Source: Isoptericola chiayiensis
GTDB lineage: Bacteria; Actinomycetota; Actinomycetes; Actinomycetales; Cellulomonadaceae
DNA length: 64,000 nt
NCBI RefSeq assembly: GCF_013149805.1
Contig: NZ_JABEZT010000006.1
Coordinates: forward strand, 154,489 to 218,488
Reading direction: 5' to 3'
In this document: one piece after another, positions 10,255-22,623 of the stretch
How positions within the stretch are numbered: the stretch's first letter is position 1
Layout: every line of letters starts with the position of its first letter
Position numbers and translations under genes: made by a program
The notes under the pieces: model-generated
Database searches by the model: none
The model's input: only the letters and a program-made list of their open reading frames with translations
Told to the model about the DNA's origin: nothing

Positions 10255-11744
10255 GCGTTCCCGAGCCGGCCGACCTGGGCCGCGTGCACCTGATCGGCGT
10301 CGGCGGTGCGGGGGTCTCCGTGGTCGCCCGGCTGCTCGCCGCCCGCGGCCTCGACGTGCAGGGGTCCGACGCGGTCGGGTCGCCGGCGCTGACCGCCCTG
10401 CGGGCCGACGGGATCCGCGTGTGGGTGGGGCACGACGCCGGCCACGTCGTCGCACCGGACGGCGTGGCGCTCGTGGACACCGTCGTCGTCTCCTCGGCGG
10501 TGCGCGACTCCAACCCCGAGCTGGCCGCCGCCCGGGAGGCGGGGGTGCGCGTGCTGCACCGGTCCGAGGCGCTCGCCGCGCTGATGCACGGACGTCGCAC
10601 CGTGGCGGTGGCCGGCGCCCACGGCAAGACCACGACGTCCGCGATGGTCGCGACCGTCCTGACCGCCGCGGGCACCGACGCGTCCTACGCCATCGGCGGC
10701 ACCGTGCGGGTGCGCGACGGGGCGGGGGAGCGGCACCTGCCCGGGGGGCACGCGGGCAGCTCGGACGTGCTCGTCGCCGAGGCCGACGAGTCCGACGGCT
10801 CGTTCCTCAACTACACCCCGACCGTCGCGGTCGTGACCAACGTCGAGGCCGACCACCTGGACCACTACGGGTCCGTCGAGGCCTTCGAGCAGGCGTTCGT
10901 CGACTTCGCCGGCCGCCTCGGCGCCGACGGCTGGCTCGTCGCGTGCGCGGACGACGACGGGTCGGCGCGGCTGGCGGCACGGCACCGTGCCGACGGCGGC
11001 CGGGTCGTCACCTACGGCACCTCCCCGGACGCCGACGTCGTGGTGGGCGACGTCGTCGTCGGTGCGGGCACGGTGCGCGCCGTCGTGGCCGGGGGTCCCC
11101 TGGGTGCCGCCGGCCGGGCGATCGAGCTCGACGTGCCCGGTGCCCACAACGTGCTCAACGCGACGGCGGCCGTGGTCGCCGCCGTGCTGCTCGACGTCCC
11201 GGCCGACCTCGCGGTCGCCGGGGCCGGCACGTTCGTCGGGACCGGTCGGCGGTTCGAGCCCCGCGGCGAGGTCGGCGGGGTGCGGGTGTTCGACAGCTAC
11301 GACCACCACCCCACCGAGGTCGAGGCGCTCCTGCGCGCCGCGCGGCCGGTCGCGGGCGACGGTCGCCTCGTGGTGCTGTTCCAGCCGCACCTCTACTCCC
11401 GCACCCGCGCGTTCGCCGACCGGTTCGCCGCCGCGCTCGCGCTGGCGGACGAGGCGGTCGTGACCGGCGTGTACCGCGCGCGGGAGGACGTGGACCCGCG
11501 GGTCACGGCGCGCACCATCACCGACCTCGCCGGTCCCACCGTCTCGGGCGGGCGGGTGCGCGCGGTCGAGGACCGCCTGGAGGCGGCCCGGGCGACGGCG
11601 GAGCTCGCCCTGGCCGGGGACGTGGTGATCACCGTCGGTGCGGGCGACGTGACCGAGCTGGGTCCGGTGATCCTCGCCGCGCTGGCCGACCGGTTCGGCG
11701 TGGCGCGGCCCGACGGCGGCCCCGCAGCCACGACGATGGGGTGA
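10251..11744 (+). CDS. murC: UDP-MurNAc:L-Ala ligase MurC
   Basis: MurC makes the first committed peptide bond of the stem peptide. The 497-residue protein starts at an ATG overlapping the murG stop, preceded by a purine-rich GGGGGAG. It has the N-terminal UDP-binding segment (LIGVGGAGVS), the ATP loop GAHGKTTT (K126), the EADESDGSFL segment and the DSYDHHPTE loop that characterises MurC. Its last base is the first of the ftsQ ATG. Confidence 0.96.
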   Translation: MSVPEPADLGRVHLIGVGGAGVSVVARLLAARGLDVQGSDAVGSPALTALRADGIRVWVGHDAGHVVAPDGVALVDTVVVSSAVRDSNPELAAAREAGVRVLHRSEALAALMHGRRTVAVAGAHGKTTTSAMVATVLTAAGTDASYAIGGTVRVRDGAGERHLPGGHAGSSDVLVAEADESDGSFLNYTPTVAVVTNVEADHLDHYGSVEAFEQAFVDFAGRLGADGWLVACADDDGSARLAARHRADGGRVVTYGTSPDADVVVGDVVVGAGTVRAVVAGGPLGAAGRAIELDVPGAHNVLNATAAVVAAVLLDVPADLAVAGAGTFVGTGRRFEPRGEVGGVRVFDSYDHHPTEVEALLRAARPVAGDGRLVVLFQPHLYSRTRAFADRFAAALALADEAVVTGVYRAREDVDPRVTARTITDLAGPTVSGGRVRAVEDRLEAARATAELALAGDVVITVGAGDVTELGPVILAALADRFGVARPDGGPAATTMG

Positions 11745-12724
11745 TGCGTCCGCCACCGCGACCCCGTACCCCGCCGAGCGCCGGGCGGGACGGGCGTGCG
11801 CGCAGCGGCCCGGACGCCGGGTCGGAGCGGGGCGCGACCTCGGCACGGAGCGCGTCGTCGGCACGGAGCGCGTCGTCGGCGCGGAGCGCAGGTTCGGCCC
11901 GCAGCGCGGCCTCGGCCGCCGAGGCGCCGCGGGGGCGTGCGGCACGACCTGCGCGGGCCGCGTCCGCCCCGTCCACGAAGGGTCCCGACCGCGTCTCGAC
12001 CACGATGGCCGACCGCCGCGCCGAACGGTCGGCGATGCGGCGGCACCGCACGTGGCGCACGGTGCTGGTCGGCGTCCTGGTGCTGGCCCTGGCCGGCGGC
12101 GTCGGCTGGGCGGTCGGCTGGTCGGACCTCCTGGCGCTGGACGCCCGCGAGGTCTCGGTCACCGGGGAGGGCACCACCGTCGACGTCGAGCGGGTGCGTG
12201 ACGTCGCGCTCGCGCCGGCCGGGACGCCCCTGGTCCGCGTCGACACCGCCGGGATGCGGGAGGAGATCCTCGGGTTGCGCGGTGTCAAGGACGTCGACGT
12301 GGTCCGGTCGTGGCCGCACGGGCTCGACGTGCGGCTCACGGCGCGGGTGCCGGTCGCGGCGGTCCCGGACGAGGACGGGTTCGTGCTGCTGGACGACGAG
12401 GCGGTCCGCGTGGGCCGGACGGCCGAGGCGCCGGCGCGGCTGCCGGTGATCGCCGTGCCGCTCGACGACGCGTCCTCGGGCGCCCTGACCTCGGCGTTGG
12501 CCGTGGTCGCGGCCCTGCCACCGGGACTGGCCAAGCGTGTCGACGAGGTCAGTGCCCGCACGCGGGACGACGTCGAGACGGTGCTGCGCGACGGCGTGAG
12601 CGTGCGGTGGGGCGGGCGCGAGGAGCTCGACCTCAAGGTGGAGGTGGTCCGGACGCTGCGCGAGGTGGCGGACGACGCGGTCGTGATCGACGTCTCCTCG
12701 CCGCACATGCCGGTGACCCGGTGA
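11744..12724 (+). CDS. ftsQ: Cell division protein FtsQ/DivIB
   Basis: FtsQ is a bitopic scaffold of the divisome. The 326-residue protein has an unusually long cytoplasmic tail of about 100 residues, rich in Arg, Ala and Ser and containing four copies of a six-residue SARSAx repeat, then a membrane segment near residues 108-125, a POTRA-type domain and the FtsQ beta domain. The start is the ATG sharing one base with the murC stop; GTG at 11741 is a possible alternative. It is the last gene before the ftsZ promoter region. Confidence 0.92.
   Translation: MRPPPRPRTPPSAGRDGRARSGPDAGSERGATSARSASSARSASSARSAGSARSAASAAEAPRGRAARPARAASAPSTKGPDRVSTTMADRRAERSAMRRHRTWRTVLVGVLVLALAGGVGWAVGWSDLLALDAREVSVTGEGTTVDVERVRDVALAPAGTPLVRVDTAGMREEILGLRGVKDVDVVRSWPHGLDVRLTARVPVAAVPDEDGFVLLDDEAVRVGRTAEAPARLPVIAVPLDDASSGALTSALAVVAALPPGLAKRVDEVSARTRDDVETVLRDGVSVRWGGREELDLKVEVVRTLREVADDAVVIDVSSPHMPVTR
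11840..11911 (+). repeat. Four tandem 18-bp repeats in the ftsQ tail
   Basis: Four in-frame 18-bp units begin at 11840, 11858, 11876 and 11894. The first two are identical and the others diverge. They encode [18 protein letters not shown] and SARSAA. Copy number can change by slippage without breaking the frame. Confidence 0.85.
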
Positions 12725-12803
12725 GCACCGGTCGGGCGTCAACTCGCCCCGCGCCGCTCGCGACACGCCGGGGAACGTGCGGGCACGGCCCCGAGCGGCG
12801 ACC

Positions 12804-12856
12804 TACCGTCGGTGACAGCAGCAACCTGACATAACACTAACCCTCAACCTTAACCT
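12804..12856 (+). promoter_or_regulatory. Candidate ftsZ promoter region
   Basis: The 194-nt gap before ftsZ holds the most AT-rich patch of the first 60 kb (about 12822-12858). Two candidate -10 boxes are visible: TACCGT at 12804-12809 and TAACCT at 12851-12856, the latter 19 nt after a CTGACA -35-like hexamer (12826-12831). Which is used cannot be told by eye. Confidence 0.4.
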
Positions 12857-12918
12857 GAGAGTTGGCGAGGCCGGCTCCCGGAGGGTGTCAGGACCGGAAC
12901 GACCCGAGAGGCAACGAC

Positions 12919-14250
12919 GTGGCAACTCCGCAGAACTACCTGGCAGTGATCAAGGTGGTCGGCATCGGCGGTGGCGGCGTGAACGCCGTGAACCGCATGA
13001 TCGAGGTCGGCCTCAAGGGCGTCGAGTTCATCGCCATCAACACCGATGCGCAGGCGCTGCTGATGTCGGACGCCGACGTCAAGCTCGACGTCGGGCGCGA
13101 GCTCACCCGCGGCCTCGGCGCCGGCGCGGACCCCGAGGTGGGCCGCAAGGCCGCCGAGGACCACGCCGAGGAGATCGAGGACGTCCTGCGCGGGGCGGAC
13201 ATGGTCTTCGTCACCGCCGGCGAGGGCGGCGGCACCGGGACGGGGGGAGCGCCGGTCGTCGCGCGCATCGCGCGTGCGCTGGGTGCGCTCACCGTGGGCG
13301 TCGTGACCCGGCCGTTCACGTTCGAGGGCCGCCGGCGCTCGGTGCAGGCCGAGCAGGGGATCGAGCAGCTCCGCGAGGAGGTCGACACCCTCATCGTCAT
13401 CCCCAACGACCGCCTGCTGTCGATGTCCGACAAGAGCGTCTCGGCCATCGCCGCGTTCCACTCGGCCGACCAGGTTCTGCACTCGGGGGTCCAGGGCATC
13501 ACCGACCTGATCACCACCCCGGGCCTGATCAACCTCGACTTCGCCGACGTCAAGTCGGTGATGCAGGGGGCCGGCTCGGCGCTGATGGGCATCGGCTCCG
13601 CACGCGGCGAGGACCGCGCGGTCCAGGCCGCCGAGCTGGCGATCTCCTCGCCGCTGCTGGAGGCGTCCATCGACGGCGCCCACGGTGTGCTGCTGTCCAT
13701 CCAGGGCGGCAGCGACCTCGGCCTGTTCGAGGTCCACGAGGCGGCCCGCCTCGTCCAGGAGGCCGCGCACCCCGAGGCCAACATCATCTTCGGTACGGTC
13801 ATCGACGACGCCCTCGGCGACGAGGTGCGGGTGACGGTCATCGCCGCCGGCTTTGACGGCGGGCTGCCGAAGGCGCGTGAGGACTCCCGGGCGCTGGGCC
13901 AGGTCTCCGGGTCGCGCGCCGCGGCCGGTGACGCCGCCCGCTCCTCGGAGTCGGGCCCGCGCCCGGCGTCGGCCACGAGCAGCGCGACGCCCGGCGCCTC
14001 GCCGGCTACCGCTCCGGTCCCGGCGGCCGCCGAGCCGGCGCACGCCCGGCCGCGTCCCATCCCGGCCGACCCGGACGACGTGCCGGCCAGCCTGGAGCCG
14101 GTCGGCGCACGCCAGTCGCGACCGGCGTTCACCGTCGTCGAGGACGGCGAGGGCGAGGGCGTCACCGTCGAGCGTCCCGTGGACGTCCCGCGCGTCGTCG
14201 AGCGGACCCGCCCGCCCGAGGAGCTCGACGTGCCCGACTTCCTCAAGTGA
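12919..14250 (+). CDS. ftsZ: Cell division GTPase FtsZ
   Basis: FtsZ is the tubulin-like GTPase that forms the Z ring. The 443-residue protein has the N-terminal [14 protein letters not shown] nucleotide segment, the tubulin signature [10 protein letters not shown] at 103-112, and the T7-loop region with the [11 protein letters not shown] segment. A Pro/Ala/Ser-rich linker follows from about residue 315, ending in the conserved C-terminal peptide ELDVPDFLK that binds partners such as SepF. The GTG at 12919 was chosen because GAGAGG lies 8 nt upstream and [14 protein letters not shown] is the usual N terminus. The stop overlaps the pgeF GTG. Confidence 0.97.
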   Translation: MATPQNYLAVIKVVGIGGGGVNAVNRMIEVGLKGVEFIAINTDAQALLMSDADVKLDVGRELTRGLGAGADPEVGRKAAEDHAEEIEDVLRGADMVFVTAGEGGGTGTGGAPVVARIARALGALTVGVVTRPFTFEGRRRSVQAEQGIEQLREEVDTLIVIPNDRLLSMSDKSVSAIAAFHSADQVLHSGVQGITDLITTPGLINLDFADVKSVMQGAGSALMGIGSARGEDRAVQAAELAISSPLLEASIDGAHGVLLSIQGGSDLGLFEVHEAARLVQEAAHPEANIIFGTVIDDALGDEVRVTVIAAGFDGGLPKAREDSRALGQVSGSRAAAGDAARSSESGPRPASATSSATPGASPATAPVPAAAEPAHARPRPIPADPDDVPASLEPVGARQSRPAFTVVEDGEGEGVTVERPVDVPRVVERTRPPEELDVPDFLK

Positions 14251-15053
14251 CGACGCCGGCACCCTGGGCCCAGGAGGCGCTCTTGCCGGACGACCTGGGG
14301 GCCGGCCTGCTGCGGGTCGACCTCGGCGACGGCGTGGTGGCGGGGTTCACCACGCGGCACGGCGGCGTGTCGCCGGCGCCGTGGTCGTCGCTCGACCTCT
14401 CGCCCGCCACGGGTGACGACCCGGCCCGCGTGCGGCGCAACCGCGACGTGCTGGCGGGCTGGGTCGGGGCGCCGGTCGCGTTCGCGACCCAGGTCCACGG
14501 CGACGACGTGCTCGCCCTCGGCGCGGCCGAGCGGGCCGAGTGGGAGTCGGGCCGGACGGACAGCGCCGGGGTCGCCGACGCGATGGTGACGACGGAGGCC
14601 GGGCTCGGCCTGGGCGTCCTGGTCGCCGACTGCGTCCCGGTGGTCCTGGCCGACCCGGTCGCCCGGGTGGCCGGCGTCGCGCACGCCGGACGCCGCGGCC
14701 TGGTGGCCGGCGTCGTGGACCGCGCGGTGGACGCCCTGCTCGCCCGCGGTGCGACGCCGGACGGCCTGCGTGCCGCCGTCGGGCCGGCGGTGTGCGGCGA
14801 CTGCTACGAGGTCCCCGAGCAGATGCGGGACGAGGTGTCCGCCGTCGTGCCGCAGGCCTGGGCGACGACGGCCGCGGGCACGGCGGGACTGGACCTGCCC
14901 GCCGGTGTGCTCGCCGTGCTGGCCGCCCGGGGTGTGCCGACGACGCGGGTGGAGCGTTGCACGCTGACCGACCCCGACCTGTACTCCCACCGCGGTGCGA
15001 CGGCGGCGGGGGACGTCACCGGGCGGCAGGCCGGCGTCGTCGTGCTGACCTGA
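14247..15053 (+). CDS. pgeF: Peptidoglycan editing factor PgeF (YfiH/YlmD, multicopper-oxidase-like fold)
   Basis: The 268-residue protein belongs to the DUF152/YlmD family, cytoplasmic enzymes that remove misincorporated residues from peptidoglycan precursors. The conserved metal and nucleophile segments are present: TRHGGVS near the N terminus, [21 protein letters not shown] and the [11 protein letters not shown] loop. The GTG start overlaps the ftsZ stop (GTGA), so it is translationally coupled to ftsZ. Members of this family were long annotated as laccases or polyphenol oxidases. Confidence 0.9.
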   Translation: MTTPAPWAQEALLPDDLGAGLLRVDLGDGVVAGFTTRHGGVSPAPWSSLDLSPATGDDPARVRRNRDVLAGWVGAPVAFATQVHGDDVLALGAAERAEWESGRTDSAGVADAMVTTEAGLGLGVLVADCVPVVLADPVARVAGVAHAGRRGLVAGVVDRAVDALLARGATPDGLRAAVGPAVCGDCYEVPEQMRDEVSAVVPQAWATTAAGTAGLDLPAGVLAVLAARGVPTTRVERCTLTDPDLYSHRGATAAGDVTGRQAGVVVLT

Positions 15054-15163
15054 CCGGACGACCACGTGACCACGGGGACGGCGTGCCGGTCGGAGCACGG
15101 GGTGAAGCCCGCGCATCGATCTCGGCCCGGCGTGTCGCGCGATCCTTAGCCTGCCGACCTGGT

Positions 15164-15169
15164 TACCGT
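15164..15169 (+). promoter_or_regulatory. Candidate sepF -10 element
   Basis: TACCGT lies 35 nt before the sepF ATG in a 151-nt gap after pgeF. The same hexamer precedes ftsZ and divIVA. An alternative TAGCCT is at 15147-15152. No clear -35 is seen. Confidence 0.3.
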
Positions 15170-15204
15170 CAAGTCACTGACCTACCGAGGAACGGAGCAG
15201 GGCG

Positions 15205-15678
15205 ATGGGCGGAGCGCTTCGCAAGACGATGCTGTACCTGGGGCTGGCCGACGACCAGCGCCCCGACGGGGAGTACCTCGACGAGTTCGACGAGGAGCTG
15301 GAGCCGGTGCGCGACGACGACTACCAGGCCGAGGTCACGCCGCTGCACCGGGACGGTGCCCCGGCGGAGGCGTTCGTCGGGGGTGACCTGCGGCGGATCA
15401 CCACGATCCACCCGCGCTCCTACAACGACGCCCGGCTGATCGGCGAGGCCTTCCGCGGCGGCACGCCGGTGATCATGAACCTGTCCGACATGGACGACGC
15501 GGACGCCAAGCGGCTCGTCGACTTCTCGGCGGGGCTGATCTTCGGCCTGCACGGATCGATCGAGCGGGTGACGAACAAGGTCTTCCTGCTCTCGCCCGAG
15601 CACGTGGAGATCGCCGGCGAGGAGCAGGTCGAGAAGCGCCCCGACGGCCGCACGGGTGCGTTCTACAACCAGAGCTGA
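15205..15678 (+). CDS. sepF: Cell division protein SepF
   Basis: SepF anchors FtsZ filaments to the membrane in Gram-positive bacteria that lack FtsA. The 157-residue protein has a short amphipathic N-terminal helix ([13 protein letters not shown]) for membrane binding, an acidic linker, and the DUF552 core from about residue 60 with [17 protein letters not shown] and the [12 protein letters not shown] segment. The ATG has a purine-rich GGAGCAGGG just upstream. It follows pgeF directly; the yggS gene that often lies between them in actinobacteria is missing. Confidence 0.95.
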   Translation: MGGALRKTMLYLGLADDQRPDGEYLDEFDEELEPVRDDDYQAEVTPLHRDGAPAEAFVGGDLRRITTIHPRSYNDARLIGEAFRGGTPVIMNLSDMDDADAKRLVDFSAGLIFGLHGSIERVTNKVFLLSPEHVEIAGEEQVEKRPDGRTGAFYNQS

Positions 15679-15691
15679 CCGGCACGACAGC

Positions 15692-15726
15692 ACGCGCGGC
15701 CCGAGCACGCCCCTCGGGCCGCGCGT
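15692..15726. terminator. Hairpin between sepF and yggT
   Basis: A 14-bp perfect stem (15692-15705 with 15713-15726) encloses a 7-nt loop, 13 nt after the sepF stop. There is no T tract. It is a plausible GC-rich terminator, lying just before the yggT promoter. Confidence 0.6.
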
Positions 15727-15737
15727 CGTGCGTCCGG

Positions 15738-15743
15738 TAAGTT
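15738..15743 (+). promoter_or_regulatory. Leaderless -10 element for yggT
   Basis: TAAGTT ends 6 nt before the yggT GTG. No Shine-Dalgarno sequence is present. Confidence 0.5.
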
Positions 15744-15749
15744 GCCCCC

Positions 15750-16037
15750 GTGAGTGTGATCTTCGGGCTCGTCGCCCTCCTGCTGCTGCTGTTCATGCTG
15801 TGCCTGATCGTCCGGCTGGTGTTCGACTGGGTGCAGTTCTTCGCGCGCGACTGGCGGCCCCGTGGCGTGGTGCTCCTGCTCGCGGAGGCCGTCTACACCG
15901 TCACCGACCCGCCGCTGCGCGCGCTGCGCAAGGTGATCCCGCCGCTGACGCTCGGCTCCGTGCGTCTCGACCTGGCGTTCCTCATCCTGTTCCTGGGCAC
16001 GTCCATCCTGTGGAACGTCGCCCTGAGCCTGTCCTGA
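15750..16037 (+). CDS. YggT family membrane protein
   Basis: This 95-residue protein has two hydrophobic segments, at about 3-24 and 72-92, with the conserved middle segment that contains VTDPPLRALRKVIPP. It matches the YggT family, found beside sepF and divIVA in many actinobacteria and thought to act at the membrane in division or envelope stress. A precise role is not established. Start at a GTG with a leaderless -10 box upstream. Confidence 0.9.
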   Translation: MSVIFGLVALLLLLFMLCLIVRLVFDWVQFFARDWRPRGVVLLLAEAVYTVTDPPLRALRKVIPPLTLGSVRLDLAFLILFLGTSILWNVALSLS

Positions 16038-16116
16038 CACCCGGCGTCGGCGGGTCCGACCTGTGAAGACGTCGTGATCGCGCCGCTCCCGACCGGCCCG
16101 CCCGGCCGCGGTCCGC

Positions 16117-16122
16117 TACCGT
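16117..16122 (+). promoter_or_regulatory. Candidate divIVA -10 element
   Basis: TACCGT lies 61 nt before the divIVA ATG. The leader contains a small inverted repeat (CACGGAC with GTCCGTG). The -35 region is not recognisable. Confidence 0.3.
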
Positions 16123-16183
16123 GGTCATCCACGGACGCTCCGGGTCCGTGCCCAGACCCGCGCTACGGCAACGAGGTGACACG

Positions 16184-16819
16184 ATGGCACTGCTGACGGC
16201 AGAGGACATCCTCAACAAGAAGTTCTCGGCGACGAAGTTCCGCGAGGGCTACGACGTCGAAGAGGTCGACGACTTCCTCGACGAGGTCGTGCGGACCCTG
16301 ACGTCGGTGCAGGAGGAGAACGAGGACCTGCGCTCGAAGCTCACCGCCGCCGAGCAGCGGGTCGCCGAGCTGAGCCGCAACGAGGCCGCGCAGCAGTCCG
16401 CCGAGCCCGAGGCCCCCGCCCCCGTGGCCGCGCCCACCCCGGCGCCGGCGGTCGCGGGCGAGAAGCCCGCCGAGCCCGAGTCGGCCACGGGCATGCTCCA
16501 GCTCGCCCAGAAGCTGCACGACGACTACGTCCGCTCCGGCCAGGAGGAGGGCGACCGGCTCATCACCGAGGCCAAGGCCGAGGGCAGCCGCATCGTGCGG
16601 GAGGCGGAGGAGACCAGCCACCGCACCCTGTCCCAGCTCGAGCAGGAGCGTTCGCTGCTGGAGCGCAAGATCGACGAGCTGCGCCTGTTCGAGCGCGACT
16701 ACCGCACGCGGCTGAAGAGCTTCCTGCAGAACCTCCTCGGCGACCTGGACGCCCGCGGCTCGGCCCTGCCGCCGCAGCGTCAGAACGCCGGCGCCGGCAG
16801 GTCCGGCGAGAACGTCTGA
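16184..16819 (+). CDS. divIVA: Polar growth/division scaffold DivIVA (Wag31)
   Basis: DivIVA assembles at negatively curved membrane, marking poles and septa and directing wall growth. The 211-residue protein begins with the lipid-binding N-terminal domain (LTAEDILNKKFSATKFREGYD followed by VEEVDDFLD), has a Pro/Ala-rich linker at about 70-105, and a long C-terminal coiled coil (about 110-195). The ATG at 16184 is preferred over an upstream in-frame start because ACGAGGTGA precedes it and the protein then starts at the conserved MALLTAEDI. It closes the division block. Confidence 0.95.
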   Translation: MALLTAEDILNKKFSATKFREGYDVEEVDDFLDEVVRTLTSVQEENEDLRSKLTAAEQRVAELSRNEAAQQSAEPEAPAPVAAPTPAPAVAGEKPAEPESATGMLQLAQKLHDDYVRSGQEEGDRLITEAKAEGSRIVREAEETSHRTLSQLEQERSLLERKIDELRLFERDYRTRLKSFLQNLLGDLDARGSALPPQRQNAGAGRSGENV

Positions 16820-16850
16820 GCCGCTCCCCGGAGCGTCACCGGAGCGGTCG

Positions 16851-16920
16851 GGGGCGGACCGGTCCCGCACGGCGCACGCCTGCACGGCGCGTGCTGTTGT
16901 GCGGGCCGGTCCGCCCCTTT
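16851..16920 (+). terminator. Terminator after divIVA
   Basis: Arms at 16851-16870 and 16899-16917 pair over about 19 bp with one bulged base. The intervening 28 nt holds a minor hairpin. The right arm runs into TTTA. It ends the division gene block before the DksA-like gene. Confidence 0.75.
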
Positions 16921-16955
16921 ACGCTCTGGTGACTTCGACGAACGGAAGGCAGCGC

Positions 16956-17417
16956 ATGCCCAAGCTCTCCACCACCCAGCGGGCCACGATCCGCGAGGAG
17001 TTCCCGAACCTCTCGCGCGACGTGAAGAAGTTCCCGGTCCGCGACGGGGAGGAACCGTGGACGACGGCGGAGGTCTCCGAGCTCGTCCAGCTCCTCCTCG
17101 ACGACAAGGAGCGGTTCACCGCCGAGCTCGCCGCGGCCGACGCCGAGCTCTCCGACCTGCTGCGCAACTCCGGCGACGGCGCCGGCGACGACCAGGCGGA
17201 CTACGGGTCGAGCGCGCTGGAGCGCGAGCAGGAGCTCACGCTGGTCAACAACCTGCGCGACCTGCTGGCGCAGACCACCCACGCGCTGGACCGGATCGCC
17301 AAGGGCACGTACGCGACCTGCGAGATGACCGGCGCCCCGATCGGCAAGGCCCGCCTGCAGGCCTTCCCCCGGGCGACGCTGTCGGTGGAGGCGAAGGCGC
17401 GCGAGGAGCGTCGCTAG
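16956..17417 (+). CDS. TraR/DksA family protein with degenerate zinc finger
   Basis: The 153-residue protein has a helical N-terminal part (about 50-110) and a C-terminal segment GTYATCEMTGAPIGKARLQ resembling the DksA/TraR finger. Of the four zinc cysteines usual in DksA only one remains, as in several Gram-positive family members. DksA-type proteins bind the RNA polymerase secondary channel; whether this one does is not shown by the sequence. The ATG at 16956 starts the family-like part; a frame extending upstream would run into the divIVA terminator. It lies just before lspA. Confidence 0.8.
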   Translation: MPKLSTTQRATIREEFPNLSRDVKKFPVRDGEEPWTTAEVSELVQLLLDDKERFTAELAAADAELSDLLRNSGDGAGDDQADYGSSALEREQELTLVNNLRDLLAQTTHALDRIAKGTYATCEMTGAPIGKARLQAFPRATLSVEAKAREERR

Positions 17418-17422
17418 CGCCG

Positions 17423-17428
17423 TAGAAT
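17423..17428 (+). promoter_or_regulatory. Leaderless -10 element for lspA
   Basis: TAGAAT ends 8 nt before the lspA ATG, directly after the stop of the DksA-like gene. It is one of the best matches to the TANNNT consensus in the window. Confidence 0.55.
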
Positions 17429-17436
17429 CGGCCGCG

Positions 17437-18060
17437 ATGTCCACCACGCCCGCCGGTCCCGCACCGGTTCCCGAGACCCCGGACGAGGCCGACGGGCCGA
17501 CGCCGACCACCGGCGTCGCCGCCACCGGCACGGCGCCCGACGCGCCGTCCGAGCGCCCGGCGAGCCGTCGGCTCGGCCTGCTGGCCCTTCTGCTCGCCGC
17601 ACTGGTCCTGGTCGCCGACCAGCTCACCAAGTGGTGGGCGCTCGAGTCGCTGACCGAGGGCGAGCGCATCGACCTGGTGGGCGACCTGCTGGGCCTGACG
17701 CTGGTCTTCAACCCGGGTGCGGCCCTGTCGTTCATGGCGAACGGGTACACCTGGGTCCTGACGATCGTCGTCGTCGCCGTCGTCGTGGTGATCCTGCGGG
17801 CCATGCGCCGCCTGGGATCGCGCGGCTGGACCGTGGCGCTCGGCCTCCTGCTGGGCGGCGCGGTGGGCAACCTGGCCGACCGGCTGTTCCGCGAGCCGGG
17901 CTTCGCCGAGGGGCACGTGGTGGACATGATCGCCTACGTCGACTTCTTCGTCGGCAACGTCGCCGACATCGCCATCGTCGCTGCCGCCGGCCTGATCATC
18001 GTCCTGACCTTCCGCGGCATCCGGCTGGACGGCACCCGCGAGACGGACGAGCGCGACTGA
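17437..18060 (+). CDS. lspA: Lipoprotein signal peptidase LspA
   Basis: LspA cleaves the signal peptide of prolipoproteins at the lipobox, after diacylglyceryl modification. The 207-residue protein has a hydrophilic N-terminal extension of about 45 residues, then four membrane segments. The two catalytic aspartates are D148 (in GNLADR) and D177 (in NVADIA). Likely substrates in this window are the Rieske protein at 31682 and the protease at 36738, both with lipoboxes. The last base is shared with the ATG of the next gene. Confidence 0.95.
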   Translation: MSTTPAGPAPVPETPDEADGPTPTTGVAATGTAPDAPSERPASRRLGLLALLLAALVLVADQLTKWWALESLTEGERIDLVGDLLGLTLVFNPGAALSFMANGYTWVLTIVVVAVVVVILRAMRRLGSRGWTVALGLLLGGAVGNLADRLFREPGFAEGHVVDMIAYVDFFVGNVADIAIVAAAGLIIVLTFRGIRLDGTRETDERD

Positions 18061-18992
18061 TGGCGCTGCGCACGCTGCCGGTGCCCGACGGGCTCGCCGG
18101 CGAACGGGTGGACGTCGCCCTGGGGCGGATGCTCGGCTTCTCCCGCAGCCAGGCCGCCGAGCTGGCCGCCTCCGGGGCGGTGCGGGCGGACGGCCGGGTG
18201 CTGGGCAAGTCGGACCGGCTGGTCCCCGACACGCTGCTCGAGGTGGACGTCCCGGACGCACCGACCGGGGCCGTCGAGGTCGTCGCCGAGCCGGTCGAGG
18301 GCATGACGATCGCGTACGAGGACGACGACGTGGTCGTCGTCGACAAGCCGGTCGGCGTGGCGGCCCACCCGTCGCCGGGGTGGACCGGGCCCACCGTCGT
18401 GGGCGCGCTCGCCGCGGCCGGGTACCGCATCTCGACCTCCGGCGCGGCGGAACGCCAGGGGATCGTGCACCGGCTCGACGTCGGCACGTCCGGCCTGATG
18501 GTCGTGGCCAAGTCCGAGGCCGCCTACACCGGGCTCAAGCGGGCGTTCAAGGAGCGCACGGTCGACAAGGTCTACCACGCGCTCGCCCAGGGCCACCCCG
18601 AGCCGACGACGGGCACCATCGACGCGCCGATCGGCCGGCACCCGCACCACGACTACCGGTTCGCCGTGGTGGCTGGCGGGAAGCCCTCGGTGACGCACTA
18701 CGAGGTGCTCGAGATGCTGCCGGCGGCGTCGCTCGCCGAGGTGCACCTCGAGACCGGGCGCACGCACCAGATCCGGGTCCACTTCGCCGCGCTGCGCCAT
18801 CCCCTCGTGGGTGACCTGACCTACGGCGCGGACCCGGTGCTGGCCTCGCGCACGGGTCTGGAGCGGCAGTGGCTGCACGCGATGCGCCTGGGGTTCGCCC
18901 ACCCCGTCACCGGCCGGGACGTCGTCGTCTCCTCGCAGTACCCGGACGATCTGGCCCACGCGCTCGACACGCTGCGCGACGCCTACCGGTGA
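18060..18992 (+). CDS. RluD-type 23S rRNA pseudouridine synthase
   Basis: The 310-residue protein has an N-terminal S4 RNA-binding domain (about 12-70) and an RluA/RluC/RluD-type catalytic domain with HRLD (D140 catalytic), followed by the conserved [23 protein letters not shown] segment. Family members isomerise uridines in 23S rRNA helix 69 (RluD) or other sites; the exact target is inferred from resemblance. The start overlaps the lspA stop by 1 nt, a pairing common across bacteria. Confidence 0.92.
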   Translation: MALRTLPVPDGLAGERVDVALGRMLGFSRSQAAELAASGAVRADGRVLGKSDRLVPDTLLEVDVPDAPTGAVEVVAEPVEGMTIAYEDDDVVVVDKPVGVAAHPSPGWTGPTVVGALAAAGYRISTSGAAERQGIVHRLDVGTSGLMVVAKSEAAYTGLKRAFKERTVDKVYHALAQGHPEPTTGTIDAPIGRHPHHDYRFAVVAGGKPSVTHYEVLEMLPAASLAEVHLETGRTHQIRVHFAALRHPLVGDLTYGADPVLASRTGLERQWLHAMRLGFAHPVTGRDVVVSSQYPDDLAHALDTLRDAYR

Positions 18993-19044
18993 GCCGGTGA
19001 ACCTCGTCACGGCGAGGCTCGGCGGGAGCGTCACAGGGCGGTCC

Positions 19045-19050
19045 TAGACT
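19045..19050 (+). promoter_or_regulatory. Leaderless -10 element for dnaE
   Basis: TAGACT ends 6 nt before the dnaE ATG. The identical hexamer with 6-nt spacing precedes hisD and hisC. Confidence 0.6.
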
Positions 19051-19056
19051 CGGGGC

Positions 19057-22619
<3,563 letters not shown>

Positions 22620-22623
<4 letters not shown>

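Noticed and set aside
9879..11945. A 688-codon minus-strand frame over murG-murC
   Set aside because: Composition typical of a shadow frame; overlaps two certain genes completely.
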